A stretch of DNA of 50,665 nucleotides, from NCBI GenBank assembly GCA_011391175.1, contig JAABQZ010000006.1:1-50665 (forward strand). Direction: 5' to 3'. The notes under the pieces are model-generated. The model saw only the letters and a list, made by a program, of their open reading frames with translations, searched no databases and was not told the DNA's origin. Shown piece after piece: positions 26,267 through 35,999 of the stretch. The DNA comes from Methylophilaceae bacterium (GTDB lineage: Bacteria > Pseudomonadota > Gammaproteobacteria > Burkholderiales > Methylophilaceae). Within the stretch, counting starts at the first letter, position 1. The number at the start of each line of letters is the position of its first letter. Both the position numbers and the translations under genes were made by a program.

Positions 26267-27914
26267 TCTATTTGCTAGGCTAGATAGCAATATCAACGCC
26301 ACGCGCTGGCGTAGTTTGCAGCTTTACAACGGCTATCGTGTTCTGGTTGCGTTGCTTTTCTTAGTATTGCAAGGCTTATTTGGTACAGATAGTTCGCTAC
26401 CAAATATAAGCGGCGATTTATTTTCCACCTTAATTTTTTATTATTTTATTTTTAGTATTATTTCCGCAGTTTTTACTTGGCTAGAAAAGCCCAGTATTGA
26501 TGTAAGTCTACCAGCACAAATTATCATCGATATTGGTTTTATTGTGCTGCTGATGCACGCACAGGTCGGCAGCCAAAGCAGCATCGGGCTTTTGCTCATC
26601 ATCGCCATCGCCAGCGCCAGCCTGATTAGCGTAGGCCGCCTAGCTTTATTCTATGCAGCAATTGCCACTATTGGTATTTTGCTTGAGCAATTCTACCGTA
26701 ACGTTTTTTTAGATAATACAAATACTAATTTCACGCCAGCAGTATTGCTAAGCCTTGGATGTTTTGCCACCGCCTGGTTGGCCTACAGCTTAGCAAAACG
26801 TAGTCAGCAAAGTGAATTACTGGCCTCGCAGCGTGGTTTAGATGTACAAAACATGGCGCAAATTAACGCGCTGATTACCCATGAAATGGATGATGGTGTG
26901 CTGGTGGTTGACCATGAGTTTAAAATTAAGCATCATAATATTCAGGCAGAAGTCATGCTAGGCAGTAGCTTAGCGGTCAGAAGCGGTACCGAAAACGATG
27001 CTGAAAATAATAAGGAACAAGGCATTTGGTTGGCAAAAACGTTAAGAGAGGTATCGCCAGAATTGCACAGCATGCTACAGACTTGGATGCAGGAAACTGA
27101 ACTCTCGTTAGATTTTGCCGCGCCCAATATTTTAAAATTGAATACTGTATCGCGTGAGTTACGCATACGGTTTTTGCCAATTAGCGAGAGTCGCCAGCAA
27201 GGTGCGGTGATATTCATTGAAGATTGGTCCCACATGCAAACGCAAGCGCATCAGGTGAAATTAGCCGCCTTGGGGCGGCTTACCGCCAATATCGCACACG
27301 AAATTCGCAATCCATTAAGTGCCATTAGCCACGCCAATCAATTATTGCAAGAAGAAGACAATGACCCCGCGATTAAGCGCATGTTGCAAATTATTTCTGA
27401 TAACGTGCAACGCTTAGACCAAATTATTAAAGACGTGTTGGAGTTAAACCGACGCGACCGCACCAACCAAGAAATTATTTATTTAGAAAATTTTATTAGC
27501 GATTTTTATACCCAGTTTTGTGCGGTAGAAAAAATTCCGTCTGATTGTTTTAAATTAGAAATTACAAATGCCGATACGCTGGTGTCGTTTGATCGCCGAC
27601 ATTTAAATCAAATACTATGGAACTTGTGTAAAAATGGCTGGCGGCACTCAAAAAATGCCGAAAATAGCCTAAAATTAACGGTGTCAATTTCCACAAAATC
27701 ACAAATCGTGCATATTGAGATTAGCGATGATGGTGAGGGGATCCCAGAAAATGTACGCAGTCATTTGTTTGAGCCATTTTTTACCACAGAGAAATCGGGT
27801 ACTGGCTTGGGACTTTACATTGCGCGCGAGCTGGCTGACGCCAATGGCGCAAAGTTACAGTACAAAACTTCCACTAGCGGCACGCAATTTATCATCCACC
27901 TTAAAAAAGTGTAG
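26256..27914 (+). CDS. pilS: Sensor histidine kinase PilS
   Basis: Inner-membrane kinase that in Pseudomonas monitors pilin levels and controls PilR. The protein (552 residues) has about six membrane segments in the first 180, a PAS-like region (residues about 205-320), and the kinase core: H-box NIAHEIRNPLSAISH with His348, N-box LNQILWNLCKNGWRHS, G boxes DDGEGIP and KSGTGLGLYIA. It is 18 bases ahead of pilR. The pair lies away from any pil structural cluster, but the pilin-like gene at 6071-6733 carries a matching sigma-54 promoter. Confidence 0.9.
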   Translation: MATDLFARLDSNINATRWRSLQLYNGYRVLVALLFLVLQGLFGTDSSLPNISGDLFSTLIFYYFIFSIISAVFTWLEKPSIDVSLPAQIIIDIGFIVLLMHAQVGSQSSIGLLLIIAIASASLISVGRLALFYAAIATIGILLEQFYRNVFLDNTNTNFTPAVLLSLGCFATAWLAYSLAKRSQQSELLASQRGLDVQNMAQINALITHEMDDGVLVVDHEFKIKHHNIQAEVMLGSSLAVRSGTENDAENNKEQGIWLAKTLREVSPELHSMLQTWMQETELSLDFAAPNILKLNTVSRELRIRFLPISESRQQGAVIFIEDWSHMQTQAHQVKLAALGRLTANIAHEIRNPLSAISHANQLLQEEDNDPAIKRMLQIISDNVQRLDQIIKDVLELNRRDRTNQEIIYLENFISDFYTQFCAVEKIPSDCFKLEITNADTLVSFDRRHLNQILWNLCKNGWRHSKNAENSLKLTVSISTKSQIVHIEISDDGEGIPENVRSHLFEPFFTTEKSGTGLGLYIARELADANGAKLQYKTSTSGTQFIIHLKKV

Positions 27915-27932
27915 CAAAGGGTTAAGAGTTTA

Positions 27933-29330
27933 ATGGCACAATTTAATTGCTTGGTGGTAGATGATGAAACCGATATTCGAGAACTGGTGGTGCTGACGCT
28001 GGAGCGAATGGATATCAAGGCGGACAGTGCCGCCAGTGTTGAAGAAGCGAAACAGCTGCTTGCGCAACGCGACTATGATTTATGCTTGACTGATATGCGT
28101 TTACCAGACGGTTTGGGCTTAGAACTTGTACAGCATATTTCCGCCAACTATATCGGCTTGCCCGTCGCTGTAATTACCGCTTATGGCAGTGCCGAAAATG
28201 CTGTTTCTGCCTTAAAAGCTGGGGCTTTTGATTATTTAACTAAGCCTATTTCACTCAAGCAATTGCGCCCGCTGGTAGAGTCTGCGCTGAAACTTGCAAG
28301 CTCAGACGCGAAAGAAACAAAAAACACGGTGGATTTAATTGGTACTTCACCCGCTATTGACTATGTACGCATCATGATAGAGAAATTAGCGCGCAGTCAG
28401 GCGCCTGTCTATATCAGCGGGGAATCAGGTAGCGGTAAAGAGCTGGCAGCGCGGCTCATACATAGCAACAGCTCGCGCAGGGACAAGGCATTTGTCGCCG
28501 TCAACTGTGGTGCGATACCAGAAAACTTGATGGAAAGTGAATTTTTTGGCTACAAAAAAGGCGCATTTACTGGCGCAGCGCAAGACACTTTAGGCTTGTT
28601 TCAAGCTGCCAATGGCGGAACACTATTTTTGGACGAAGTGGCTGATTTGCCACTGGCGATGCAGGTTAAATTACTGCGTGCTATTCAAGAGAAAAAAGTG
28701 CGTACCGTCGGTGGCACGGCAGAAGAGGCAGTGGATGTGCGCATTATTAGCGCCACCCATAAAAACTTGGGCACCATGATGGAACACGGCCAATTTAGGC
28801 AAGATTTGTATTATCGCCTAAATGTGATTCAGCTGAAAATGCCTGCACTGAGGGAAAGGCCAGAAGACATCCCTGAGCTGACGCAAAAATTGTTGCAAAA
28901 AATATGCGAGGCGCAATCGGTTGAAGTACCTGTACTAGAAGATAGTGCAAAAAAAATGATCAGCGAGCTGCAGTTTGCTGGCAATGTGCGAGAGCTAGAA
29001 AACATGCTAGAACGCGCACTGGCATTGTGCGATGGCCAAAAAATTACAGCAGATGATTTGTTTATGTATGAAGATGGCTTAGCAAGTAAATCTAACGTCA
29101 AGGCCATAGCCCAGCATGATTTTGACCCTGGTCATAGTGCAGCGATTGGCTTGCCAGAATACTTAGAAGACATCGAAAAGCGCGCCATTATCAAGGCACT
29201 TGAAAAATCCAATAACAACAAAACTGCAGCAGCTAAATTATTGGGCGTAAGCTTTAGAACGCTTAGATACAGACTAGCCAAGCTGGGCTTGGCTAAAGAT
29301 GAAGGCACCGATTTAGAGGAAGAGGAATAA
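27933..29330 (+). CDS. pilR: Sigma-54 dependent response regulator PilR
   Basis: NtrC-type activator of pilin transcription. The receiver domain (residues about 4-120) has phospho-acceptor Asp54 in LTDMRLPDG; the AAA+ domain has Walker A GESGSGKE, the sigma-54 contact loop GAFTGA, and GGTLFLDEVADLP; the C-terminal Fis-type helix-turn-helix is NNKTAAAKLLGVSFRTLRYRL. At 465 residues it is complete. It follows pilS. The gene ends before repeat copy B and the hairpin at 29401-29422, which may terminate the transcript. Confidence 0.92.
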   Translation: MAQFNCLVVDDETDIRELVVLTLERMDIKADSAASVEEAKQLLAQRDYDLCLTDMRLPDGLGLELVQHISANYIGLPVAVITAYGSAENAVSALKAGAFDYLTKPISLKQLRPLVESALKLASSDAKETKNTVDLIGTSPAIDYVRIMIEKLARSQAPVYISGESGSGKELAARLIHSNSSRRDKAFVAVNCGAIPENLMESEFFGYKKGAFTGAAQDTLGLFQAANGGTLFLDEVADLPLAMQVKLLRAIQEKKVRTVGGTAEEAVDVRIISATHKNLGTMMEHGQFRQDLYYRLNVIQLKMPALRERPEDIPELTQKLLQKICEAQSVEVPVLEDSAKKMISELQFAGNVRELENMLERALALCDGQKITADDLFMYEDGLASKSNVKAIAQHDFDPGHSAAIGLPEYLEDIEKRAIIKALEKSNNNKTAAAKLLGVSFRTLRYRLAKLGLAKDEGTDLEEEE

Positions 29331-29369
29331 TTCAACCAAATCAATTAAAAGCAAGCCAATTAAAAACAC

Positions 29370-29408
29370 ATGCCCTGCAGGCCGCATAGGTACTGGTCTG
29401 CAGAGCAT
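29370..29408. repeat. REP-like imperfect palindrome, copy B
   Basis: It starts ATGCCCTGCAGGCCGCAT and ends TCTGCAGAGCAT. By hand alignment about 30 of 39 positions match copy C (35377-35415), and the first half closely matches the reverse complement of copy A (8746-8786). It lies between the convergent ends of pilR and the CaCA exchanger gene. Confidence 0.65.
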
Positions 29409-29422
29409 TGAAAAATGCTCTG
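29401..29422. terminator. Perfect hairpin overlapping repeat copy B
   Basis: CAGAGCATT and AATGCTCTG are perfect 9-base arms with a GAAA tetraloop. The left arm is the right end of repeat copy B, so the two structures are mutually exclusive. TAAATTTA follows, only weakly T-rich. It is probably the bidirectional end signal for pilR and the convergent exchanger gene. Confidence 0.55.
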
Positions 29423-29474
29423 TAAATTTAGCTTAAATCACTTTAGCTAAAACATCTAATTAAAACGCCCATAC

Positions 29475-30485
29475 CTAGGTTAAAGCAATGGCCAAATAAG
29501 TCAGGTACATTGCGCCATTTACCAGCAAATGCCACACTCTAATACCGCCTTTGGCCATTAAATAGCGCAGCCAAACAGCTGCAATCAGCGTAATAATAAT
29601 ACCCCACAACACCTCTTTGCGCGGCTCCCACGGCGTAAGCATAATACCAATGGCTGGCAATAGCGTGCCTTGAAACACCATCGCCCCGGTAATATTACCG
29701 AATGCCAGTGTATCTTTACCTTTGCGTATCCACAAAATACTGTTAACCTTTTCTGGTAGTTCGGTGGCGATTGGAATTATCAGCAAAGAAAGCAATAAAG
29801 CAGAAATACCAATAATTGCGGCAACGCCTTCAACTTGGTTAATAAAGCCTTTTGCACCAACAATCAATAAGGCCAAACCCAAGAAAAGCTGAACGGCTAT
29901 CACGACCATATTGTTAGGCATACCTAGTCTGCATAGGTACATGTCAGTCTGCGCTTCGGTCGCATGGCCCCCTTCTACCAAAGCTTTCGATGCGTTAATG
30001 GTCATCATCACGTACACAAAATAAGTCATCACCATGCATGCGCCGATACCGTATCGAACTGCTGGCAGAGTATGCGGCACGTACATGGCAATAGCAGCCA
30101 CCCCAAATGCAAATATAAAAAAGTTTAAATCGCGCAGCAAGCCAGTACGCTCTGGCCTCAAATGGCCTTGTGTGCCGCGACGTTTCCACACCGAAATCGC
30201 CATCAGCGACAGTGACAGTGTCGCCAACATCAGCGGCGCGCCTAATATAGCGCCCACACCAATTTCATGCCCCGCATTTTCGTTGGCTGCGCTCGATGTA
30301 TAGGTAAATATCGCAAGCAAGGGCACCAATGTTTCGGGTAAGGCAGTACCTACTGCCGCAAATATAGAGCCTGTTACTCCTTCGGAAATACCGAGTTTTT
30401 CACCCAAATGTTCTAATGCGTTGGTGAAAATCTCCGCCGCAATTAAAATTATCACCAACATCAAGAAAAGCTGCACAAATATCAT
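29475..30485 (-). CDS. Sodium/calcium exchanger (CaCA superfamily)
   Basis: Inner-membrane cation antiporter with about ten hydrophobic segments in 336 residues. The two alpha-repeat motifs are AVGTALPETLVPLLA in the first half and IPIATELPEKVNSILW in the second; their Glu residues are the expected ion ligands. The ion pair cannot be set from sequence. It is convergent with pilR and divergent from ampD, so it is probably a single-gene unit. Confidence 0.88.
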   Translation of the reverse strand: MIFVQLFLMLVIILIAAEIFTNALEHLGEKLGISEGVTGSIFAAVGTALPETLVPLLAIFTYTSSAANENAGHEIGVGAILGAPLMLATLSLSLMAISVWKRRGTQGHLRPERTGLLRDLNFFIFAFGVAAIAMYVPHTLPAVRYGIGACMVMTYFVYVMMTINASKALVEGGHATEAQTDMYLCRLGMPNNMVVIAVQLFLGLALLIVGAKGFINQVEGVAAIIGISALLLSLLIIPIATELPEKVNSILWIRKGKDTLAFGNITGAMVFQGTLLPAIGIMLTPWEPRKEVLWGIIITLIAAVWLRYLMAKGGIRVWHLLVNGAMYLTYLAIALT

Positions 30486-30548
30486 GGGTTTACCTTTACA
30501 ATTAACTAACTAATATAGAAGATTTTAGCCGATTAAGCTTCTTCCTGC

Positions 30549-31118
30549 ATGTCAAATCACCAATTAAAAAATTATCCGCTAAAAATTAATGTAGCTGGCT
30601 ATGTAGAAACTGCCACCCAGATTAGCTCCCCCAACTTCGACACACGCCCCGACAGCTGCACGATTGATTTAATCGTGATTCATAACATCAGCCTACCACC
30701 CAATGAATACGGCGGCCCTGGCGTGGTGCAATTATTTACGAACACCCTCAACCCCAACGAGCATCCCTATTATGCTGAGATTTATACACGCAAAGTATCT
30801 TCGCATTTTTTTATTCGACGCGATGGCGAGCTGATGCAATTTGTTTCTTGCTTGCAACGCGCATGGCATGCGGGTGTGTCAAGTTGGAATAATCGGGAAC
30901 GTTGTAACGATTTCTCAGTCGGAATAGAGCTGGAAGGCAATGACTATGAAGCATTTGCAGTTGCTCAATATAAAACACTAAAAAAATTAATAGTTTGTTT
31001 AAAAGACAACTACCCAGTTCAACATACTGTCGGGCACTCGGATATTGCGCCAGGCCGCAAAACCGATCCTGGTCCTTATTTTGACTGGGAAAAAATCAAT
31101 AAGATTAAATTTAAATAA
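30549..31118 (+). CDS. ampD: 1,6-anhydro-N-acetylmuramyl-L-alanine amidase AmpD
   Basis: Cytosolic zinc amidase that strips peptides from anhydro-muropeptides during cell-wall recycling and so influences beta-lactamase induction in species with AmpR. Zinc ligands fit IVIHNISLP (first His), the late GHSDIAPGRKTDPGPYFDW (His and Asp) and the conserved RAWHAGVSSW stretch. The 189 residues match E. coli AmpD. No ampE follows; instead an RND adaptor gene begins 14 bases later. Confidence 0.95.
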   Translation: MSNHQLKNYPLKINVAGYVETATQISSPNFDTRPDSCTIDLIVIHNISLPPNEYGGPGVVQLFTNTLNPNEHPYYAEIYTRKVSSHFFIRRDGELMQFVSCLQRAWHAGVSSWNNRERCNDFSVGIELEGNDYEAFAVAQYKTLKKLIVCLKDNYPVQHTVGHSDIAPGRKTDPGPYFDWEKINKIKFK

Positions 31119-31132
31119 TTAAAGATCCGCTT

Positions 31133-32224
31133 ATGCAAAACACAAATACTTTTTTTATCATTGGCTTGCTGAGCTCATTATTATTGGCTTGTGGAGCAAG
31201 TAGTGATGAGGATGCAGAGAAAAATGGCGATAAAAGAGATATTAAACCAACCTTAGTAACAGTCACACAGGTAAAAAATCAAGCGGTTGAAACAACTGAA
31301 ACTGCAATTGGCTCACTAGAAGGATTAATCGACCCAACAGTGGCCTCAGAACTCGCTGCGCGCGTGATCAAAGTACACGTAAATCCAGGTGAAACAGTCA
31401 CAAAAGGTCAATTGATAGCGACGCTAGACGCTACGGATTTTGGCATGCAGCGTAATGAACAGCAAGCCGAAGTGGCGCGTATACAAGCGCTCATAGACAA
31501 CCAAGCAAAAATTGTGGCGCGTAATCAAACTTTAGTGGACAAAAAATTCATCTCGCAAAACGTGGTAGATAATGATGTCGCACAACAAAATGTACTTAAA
31601 CAGCAGCTTGCCGCTGCCAGAGCCCGTGCAAATAGCATTAACCACAACAGCAGTAAATCGAAAATAGTTGCTCCAGTAAGCGGCGTGGTTGAGAGAAAAC
31701 TGGTGGATACTGGCGATTTTGTGCGGGTGGGTGATCCAATTGTACAAATTATCTCGAAACAAAGACTGCGCGCGCACTTGCCTTTTCCTGAACATATTGG
31801 CGCCCAACTCAAACCTGGTTTAAAAGTACGTTTAAGTACACCCACCAGCGAGAAGCCAGTGGTTAGTGACATTCGCGAACTGAAGCCGATGATTACTGAA
31901 GGTAGCCGCACCATTGATGTCATTGCCGACGTGGTGGATGAAACCAGCTGGCAGCCAGGTGCCAGCGTGACAGGTACCGTGGTTTTAGGCGAGCAAAGCG
32001 CAGCGATGATGATTCCTGAGCAAAGTTTGGTGTTGCGTCCCGCAGGCGAGGTGGTGTATGTGGTGCGCAACAATGTTGCTTACCAGACCATTATTAAAAC
32101 GGGCTTACGGCAAGACGGCCTAATCGAAATTTTAGAGGGTCTATCTGCCAACGATACCATAGTGGTCGATGGTGCAGGCTTTCTAACGGACAAGGCTGAC
32201 GTTAGCATTCAGCAAGCAAAATAA
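31133..32224 (+). CDS. RND efflux periplasmic adaptor (membrane fusion) lipoprotein
   Basis: Links the RND pump to an outer-membrane channel. A lipoprotein signal ends in LLAC with Cys20; the mature protein has a barrel-sandwich half (ARVIKVHVNPGETVTKGQLIATLD), a coiled-coil hairpin (residues about 105-165) and the returning half (SKIVAPVSGVVERKLVDTGDFV), then beta-barrel domains. At 363 residues it is MdtA/AcrA-like. It lies 21 bases ahead of the pump gene. No outer-membrane channel gene is in the window. Confidence 0.93.
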   Translation: MQNTNTFFIIGLLSSLLLACGASSDEDAEKNGDKRDIKPTLVTVTQVKNQAVETTETAIGSLEGLIDPTVASELAARVIKVHVNPGETVTKGQLIATLDATDFGMQRNEQQAEVARIQALIDNQAKIVARNQTLVDKKFISQNVVDNDVAQQNVLKQQLAAARARANSINHNSSKSKIVAPVSGVVERKLVDTGDFVRVGDPIVQIISKQRLRAHLPFPEHIGAQLKPGLKVRLSTPTSEKPVVSDIRELKPMITEGSRTIDVIADVVDETSWQPGASVTGTVVLGEQSAAMMIPEQSLVLRPAGEVVYVVRNNVAYQTIIKTGLRQDGLIEILEGLSANDTIVVDGAGFLTDKADVSIQQAK

Positions 32225-32245
32225 TAAGTCTATAGGGTTTTATAA

Positions 32246-35200
32246 ATGACGCTTCCTGAACTATCCATCAAACGCCACGTCCTCGCCTGGATGCTGTCTG
32301 GCGTCATTATTTTGTTTGGATTAATCGCTTATCAACGCATCGGTATCGACCGTATTCCTTCGATTGATTTCCCAGTCATTATGGTCAACACGGTATTGCG
32401 CGGTGCCGACCCTGATGTAGTGGACACAAGTATCACCAGTGTCATCGAATCTGCCATCAACACCACGCCTGGCATTGAACATATTCAATCAGCCTCTTCA
32501 CCTGGTGTCTCTACTATCAGTATCACTTTTGCACTGGATAAAGATATTGATGTGGCTTATAACGAGGTGCAGGCTAAGGTCAACCAGATATTGCGACGTT
32601 TGCCTACCGATACTGACCCGCCTGCCGTTTATAAGGTGGACACCAACGCAGCACCTGTGATTTGGTTATCGTTAACTGGCGACCGCACCATTCAGCAACT
32701 CAACTTATATGCCAATAACGTACTGAAGAAAAAGTTTGAAACTATCAATGGCGTAGGCGAAGTTCGGTTCGGCGGAAAGCGTGACCGAGTGATTCGTGTC
32801 AATGTCATCCCTGAGCGCATGGCAGCTTATAAGCTAAGCGCAACTGATTTAATTGCTGCATTTAATCGCGAACACGTGCAGCTGCCTGGTGGCTTTTTGG
32901 TCAGCAACCAAGCGGAGAAACTACTCAAAATCGATCTAGAGTTTCATAGCACCAAAGAACTGGCTGAGATGGTCGTCATTACGCGCGAAGGCGTTGCAAC
33001 ACGCTTGAAAGATATTGCCACCATCGAAGATGGCATTACAGATAATCGCCAAATTGCGCGTTATAACGGCAAGCCTGCGGTGGGCATTGGCATGGTGAAA
33101 ATCGCCAACGCCAATACCGCCGAAATTATTGAAGAAGTTATCGATAGGCTGGATAACGAAGTAAGGCCCAGCTTGCCGCCTGGCATGCAATTAGAAGTAT
33201 CCACCAACGATTCTATTTTTATTAAACAAATGGTGGCTGGCTTAAAAGAACACTTGGTGGAAGGTACGTTATTTGCTGCATTGATTGTGCTGATTTTTAT
33301 GCGCTCATTTAGCTCAACGTTAATGATTTGTTTAGAGATTCCCGTTTCACTACTGGGCGCAATTGCGGTGATGTATTTTGCTGGCTACACCTTTAACAGT
33401 ATGACGCTGTTAGCCTTATTACTGTTGATTGGTGTGGTAGTGGATGACGCGATTGTAGTGCGAGAGAGCATATTGCGGCATATGTCGGGCGAAGTTGGTA
33501 CGGGTATCAGCGTGGCGGACTTAAAAAACCCGCAAAAAGTAGATGCCTTTCGCAAGCTGGCCACACTAAATGGCAGCAACGAGGTAGTGTTTGCGGTGCT
33601 TGCCTCATCGCTATCGTTAGTGTGTATTTTTGCGCCAGTCATTTTTATGGATGGCGTCATTGGTATGTTTTTCGAGTCATTTGCGGTAGTAGTGACTTTT
33701 GGGGTACTAGTGTCTTTATTCGTTTCGCTCACGCTAACACCCATGCTGTGTTCACGCTATTTAAGCGTTACCGCTGCTGACAATGCACTTTATCGCATGT
33801 TTGAGCGCGGCTTAAACCACATGGATACAGTGTATAAAAAATTGCTGACCATGGCGTTGCATCATCGTGCTGCTGTGCTACTGTTTACCCTAGTGTTTGT
33901 GCTGGCAAGTGGTTACTTATCCCTTAAATATGTCGCCAAAGATTTTGTGCCAGAATCTGACGAAAGCAGCTTCAGTATTAATATAAAAACGCCATTAGGT
34001 TCCAACTTGGAATATACCGACTCGAGAATGAAACTGGTCGAATCGGTACTAGCTCGCCATAACGATGTAATCGAAAGCTATTACTCCAACATTGGCGCTG
34101 GCTCACGTGGGCAGGTCAATCAAGGCAGCGTCAGTGTGCGCCTAAAACCTAAGGATGAACGTGACATCAGCCAACAAAAGCTAATGAAAGAACTGAAAGC
34201 AGAATTAGATGTCATTCCTGGTGTGCAAGCCATTCCTTCACCGAAATCTGTGATAGGCGGGCAGCGATCAGAGAAGTTACAGTTCAATCTTACCGGCACA
34301 AATTTGCAAGAAATTGGCCGCATTTCGCAAAAGTTGCAACAAGCTCTTACTGCAAATGGCAATTTAGGCAAAGTGGATGTGGATGTTCAGCTGGATTTAC
34401 CACAGCTAAAAATGCAAATTGACCGTCCGCGCGCCGCCACTTTGGGTTTAGATGCAAACGAGATTGCGACAGCAGTTTCGCTCTATGCAGGCGGCATTAA
34501 TGTAGCCACCTACAATGACACCACCAGTGACGGCCAACGCTATGATATTCGCTTAAAAGCGGGTGATGATGTGCTAAAAACAGCGGCCGATTTGAGCAAA
34601 ATTTACTTGCGCAGTAGTAGCGGCGAATTGATACGCTTGGATGCCGTGGCCAGCTTTAAAACAGAGCTGGGCGCCGCAGTGATAGGCCGTTACGATTTGC
34701 AATATGCGGTTAATTTTTATGCCAACCCGACTCTACCATTAGGCGAAGCGGTAGATCTTGTGAATAAAACGGCAGCAGAAATTGTACCGCCCTCTTACAC
34801 GCTCAAATATACTGGGCAAGCAGAAGAGCTGAGCAAAACCATGCAGAACTTAAAATTTGTATTTTTGCTGGCGTTTATACTGCTATATATGGTGCTGGCC
34901 AGCCAATTCAACTCATTTGTGCAGCCACTGATTATTATGCTGGCACAGCCATTGGCCATTATTGGCGGGCTAATCGCACTACTTATTTCTGGTGATACCC
35001 TCAATATATTCTCGATGATTGGGCTAGTGCTGCTGATAGGTTTGGTGGCAAAAAACTCAATCCTGTTGATTGATTTAACTAACCAATTACGGGACAAAGG
35101 CGCCAGTATTGATGTCGCGTTAAGAGAAGCCTGCCCAGTCAGATTGCGCCCAGTAGTGATGACATCGCTGACAATTATTCTGGCACTGTTACCCGCTGCC

Positions 35201-35371
35201 ATTGGCTTGGGTGCCGGCTCAGAAACCAATAAGCCGCTGTCAGTGGCCATCATTGGCGGCATGATTTCTTCTACCTTGCTTACTTTGGTGGTTGTGCCTG
35301 CCGCCTACTCGCTGGTGATGAATGGCATAGAGAATTTTCACGCCAAAAGGCTGTTAAAACACTCGAGCTAA
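32246..35371 (+). CDS. RND-family efflux pump, inner-membrane transporter
   Basis: Proton-driven multidrug-type pump of the HAE1/AcrB class, 1041 residues with twelve predicted membrane segments and two large periplasmic loops. The proton-relay residues are present: the Asp pair in GVVVDDAIVVRE (TM4) and the Lys in GLVAKNSILLIDL (TM10). The start MTLPELSIKRHVLAWML is typical for the group that includes MexK/MuxB-like pumps. Substrates cannot be read from sequence. It is followed directly by repeat copy C. Confidence 0.94.
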   Translation: MTLPELSIKRHVLAWMLSGVIILFGLIAYQRIGIDRIPSIDFPVIMVNTVLRGADPDVVDTSITSVIESAINTTPGIEHIQSASSPGVSTISITFALDKDIDVAYNEVQAKVNQILRRLPTDTDPPAVYKVDTNAAPVIWLSLTGDRTIQQLNLYANNVLKKKFETINGVGEVRFGGKRDRVIRVNVIPERMAAYKLSATDLIAAFNREHVQLPGGFLVSNQAEKLLKIDLEFHSTKELAEMVVITREGVATRLKDIATIEDGITDNRQIARYNGKPAVGIGMVKIANANTAEIIEEVIDRLDNEVRPSLPPGMQLEVSTNDSIFIKQMVAGLKEHLVEGTLFAALIVLIFMRSFSSTLMICLEIPVSLLGAIAVMYFAGYTFNSMTLLALLLLIGVVVDDAIVVRESILRHMSGEVGTGISVADLKNPQKVDAFRKLATLNGSNEVVFAVLASSLSLVCIFAPVIFMDGVIGMFFESFAVVVTFGVLVSLFVSLTLTPMLCSRYLSVTAADNALYRMFERGLNHMDTVYKKLLTMALHHRAAVLLFTLVFVLASGYLSLKYVAKDFVPESDESSFSINIKTPLGSNLEYTDSRMKLVESVLARHNDVIESYYSNIGAGSRGQVNQGSVSVRLKPKDERDISQQKLMKELKAELDVIPGVQAIPSPKSVIGGQRSEKLQFNLTGTNLQEIGRISQKLQQALTANGNLGKVDVDVQLDLPQLKMQIDRPRAATLGLDANEIATAVSLYAGGINVATYNDTTSDGQRYDIRLKAGDDVLKTAADLSKIYLRSSSGELIRLDAVASFKTELGAAVIGRYDLQYAVNFYANPTLPLGEAVDLVNKTAAEIVPPSYTLKYTGQAEELSKTMQNLKFVFLLAFILLYMVLASQFNSFVQPLIIMLAQPLAIIGGLIALLISGDTLNIFSMIGLVLLIGLVAKNSILLIDLTNQLRDKGASIDVALREACPVRLRPVVMTSLTIILALLPAAIGLGAGSETNKPLSVAIIGGMISSTLLTLVVVPAAYSLVMNGIENFHAKRLLKHSS

Positions 35372-35376
35372 AATAT

Positions 35377-35415
35377 ATGCTCTGCAAGCTTCATGGATAT
35401 TGGGTTGCAGAGCAT
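35377..35415. repeat. REP-like imperfect palindrome, copy C
   Basis: Perfect 11-base ends ATGCTCTGCAA and TTGCAGAGCAT enclose a 17-base centre containing GGATATTGG. It is the most symmetrical of the three copies (others at 8746-8786 and 29370-29408). It starts five bases after the RND pump stop codon and lies ahead of the convergent GNAT gene end. Confidence 0.7.
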
Positions 35416-35443
35416 GCGCTTTGATGTGCTGAATTTTGTACGA

Positions 35444-35974
35444 CTAAACGACCAACTTTGCTAAATACTGCAAGTTCAATCCTTCGACTTTTGGTTGCCA
35501 CAAATCTGATTTAACAGGAAACTCTGCAAACTCTCCTGTACGCTTGTAACCAAGCCGTTCGTAAAACGCAATCAGTTCGTGCCGAATAGAAATGACCGCC
35601 ATATGAAAGCCCACCACGCGCCACTCTCTTAGCGTCATGGCTTCTGCGGCTTGTATCATTTTTTTTCCATATCCTTTGTTTTGCAAGCTAGGTTTCACGG
35701 CGATCATGCCAAAGTGCACGGTATCTTTAAAGGCCAGTTCTTGCCACTCACAACAGATCGTGGCCACAATTTCATCTCTCAGCACGCCAATTAAAATAAA
35801 GGCATTGTCACGTTTGATGATTTTGCCAATCTCTGCCGTAGTGGTGCGCAAGCCCTCTAAAATATCGGCTTCTGTTGTCCAACCTTTACGGCTGGTTTCT
35901 CCACGATAAGCCGCATTCACCAGTTTTGCAATGGCTTCGGCATCGACCAGCTCGGCTTTATAAAAATTCAACAT
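35444..35974 (-). CDS. GNAT-family N-acetyltransferase
   Basis: The 176-residue protein shows the acetyl-CoA binding motif QNKGYGKKMIQAAE in motif A and a C-terminal ELIAFYERLGYKRTGE typical of GNAT enzymes acting on small molecules or amino groups. The substrate is unknown. It lies 25 bases after the symporter gene and may be the last gene of the DUF3108-rsmB-symporter run, ending at repeat copy C. Confidence 0.88.
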   Translation of the reverse strand: MLNFYKAELVDAEAIAKLVNAAYRGETSRKGWTTEADILEGLRTTTAEIGKIIKRDNAFILIGVLRDEIVATICCEWQELAFKDTVHFGMIAVKPSLQNKGYGKKMIQAAEAMTLREWRVVGFHMAVISIRHELIAFYERLGYKRTGEFAEFPVKSDLWQPKVEGLNLQYLAKLVV

Positions 35975-35999
35975 AAAAATTACTTAACAAGGTTTAGGA

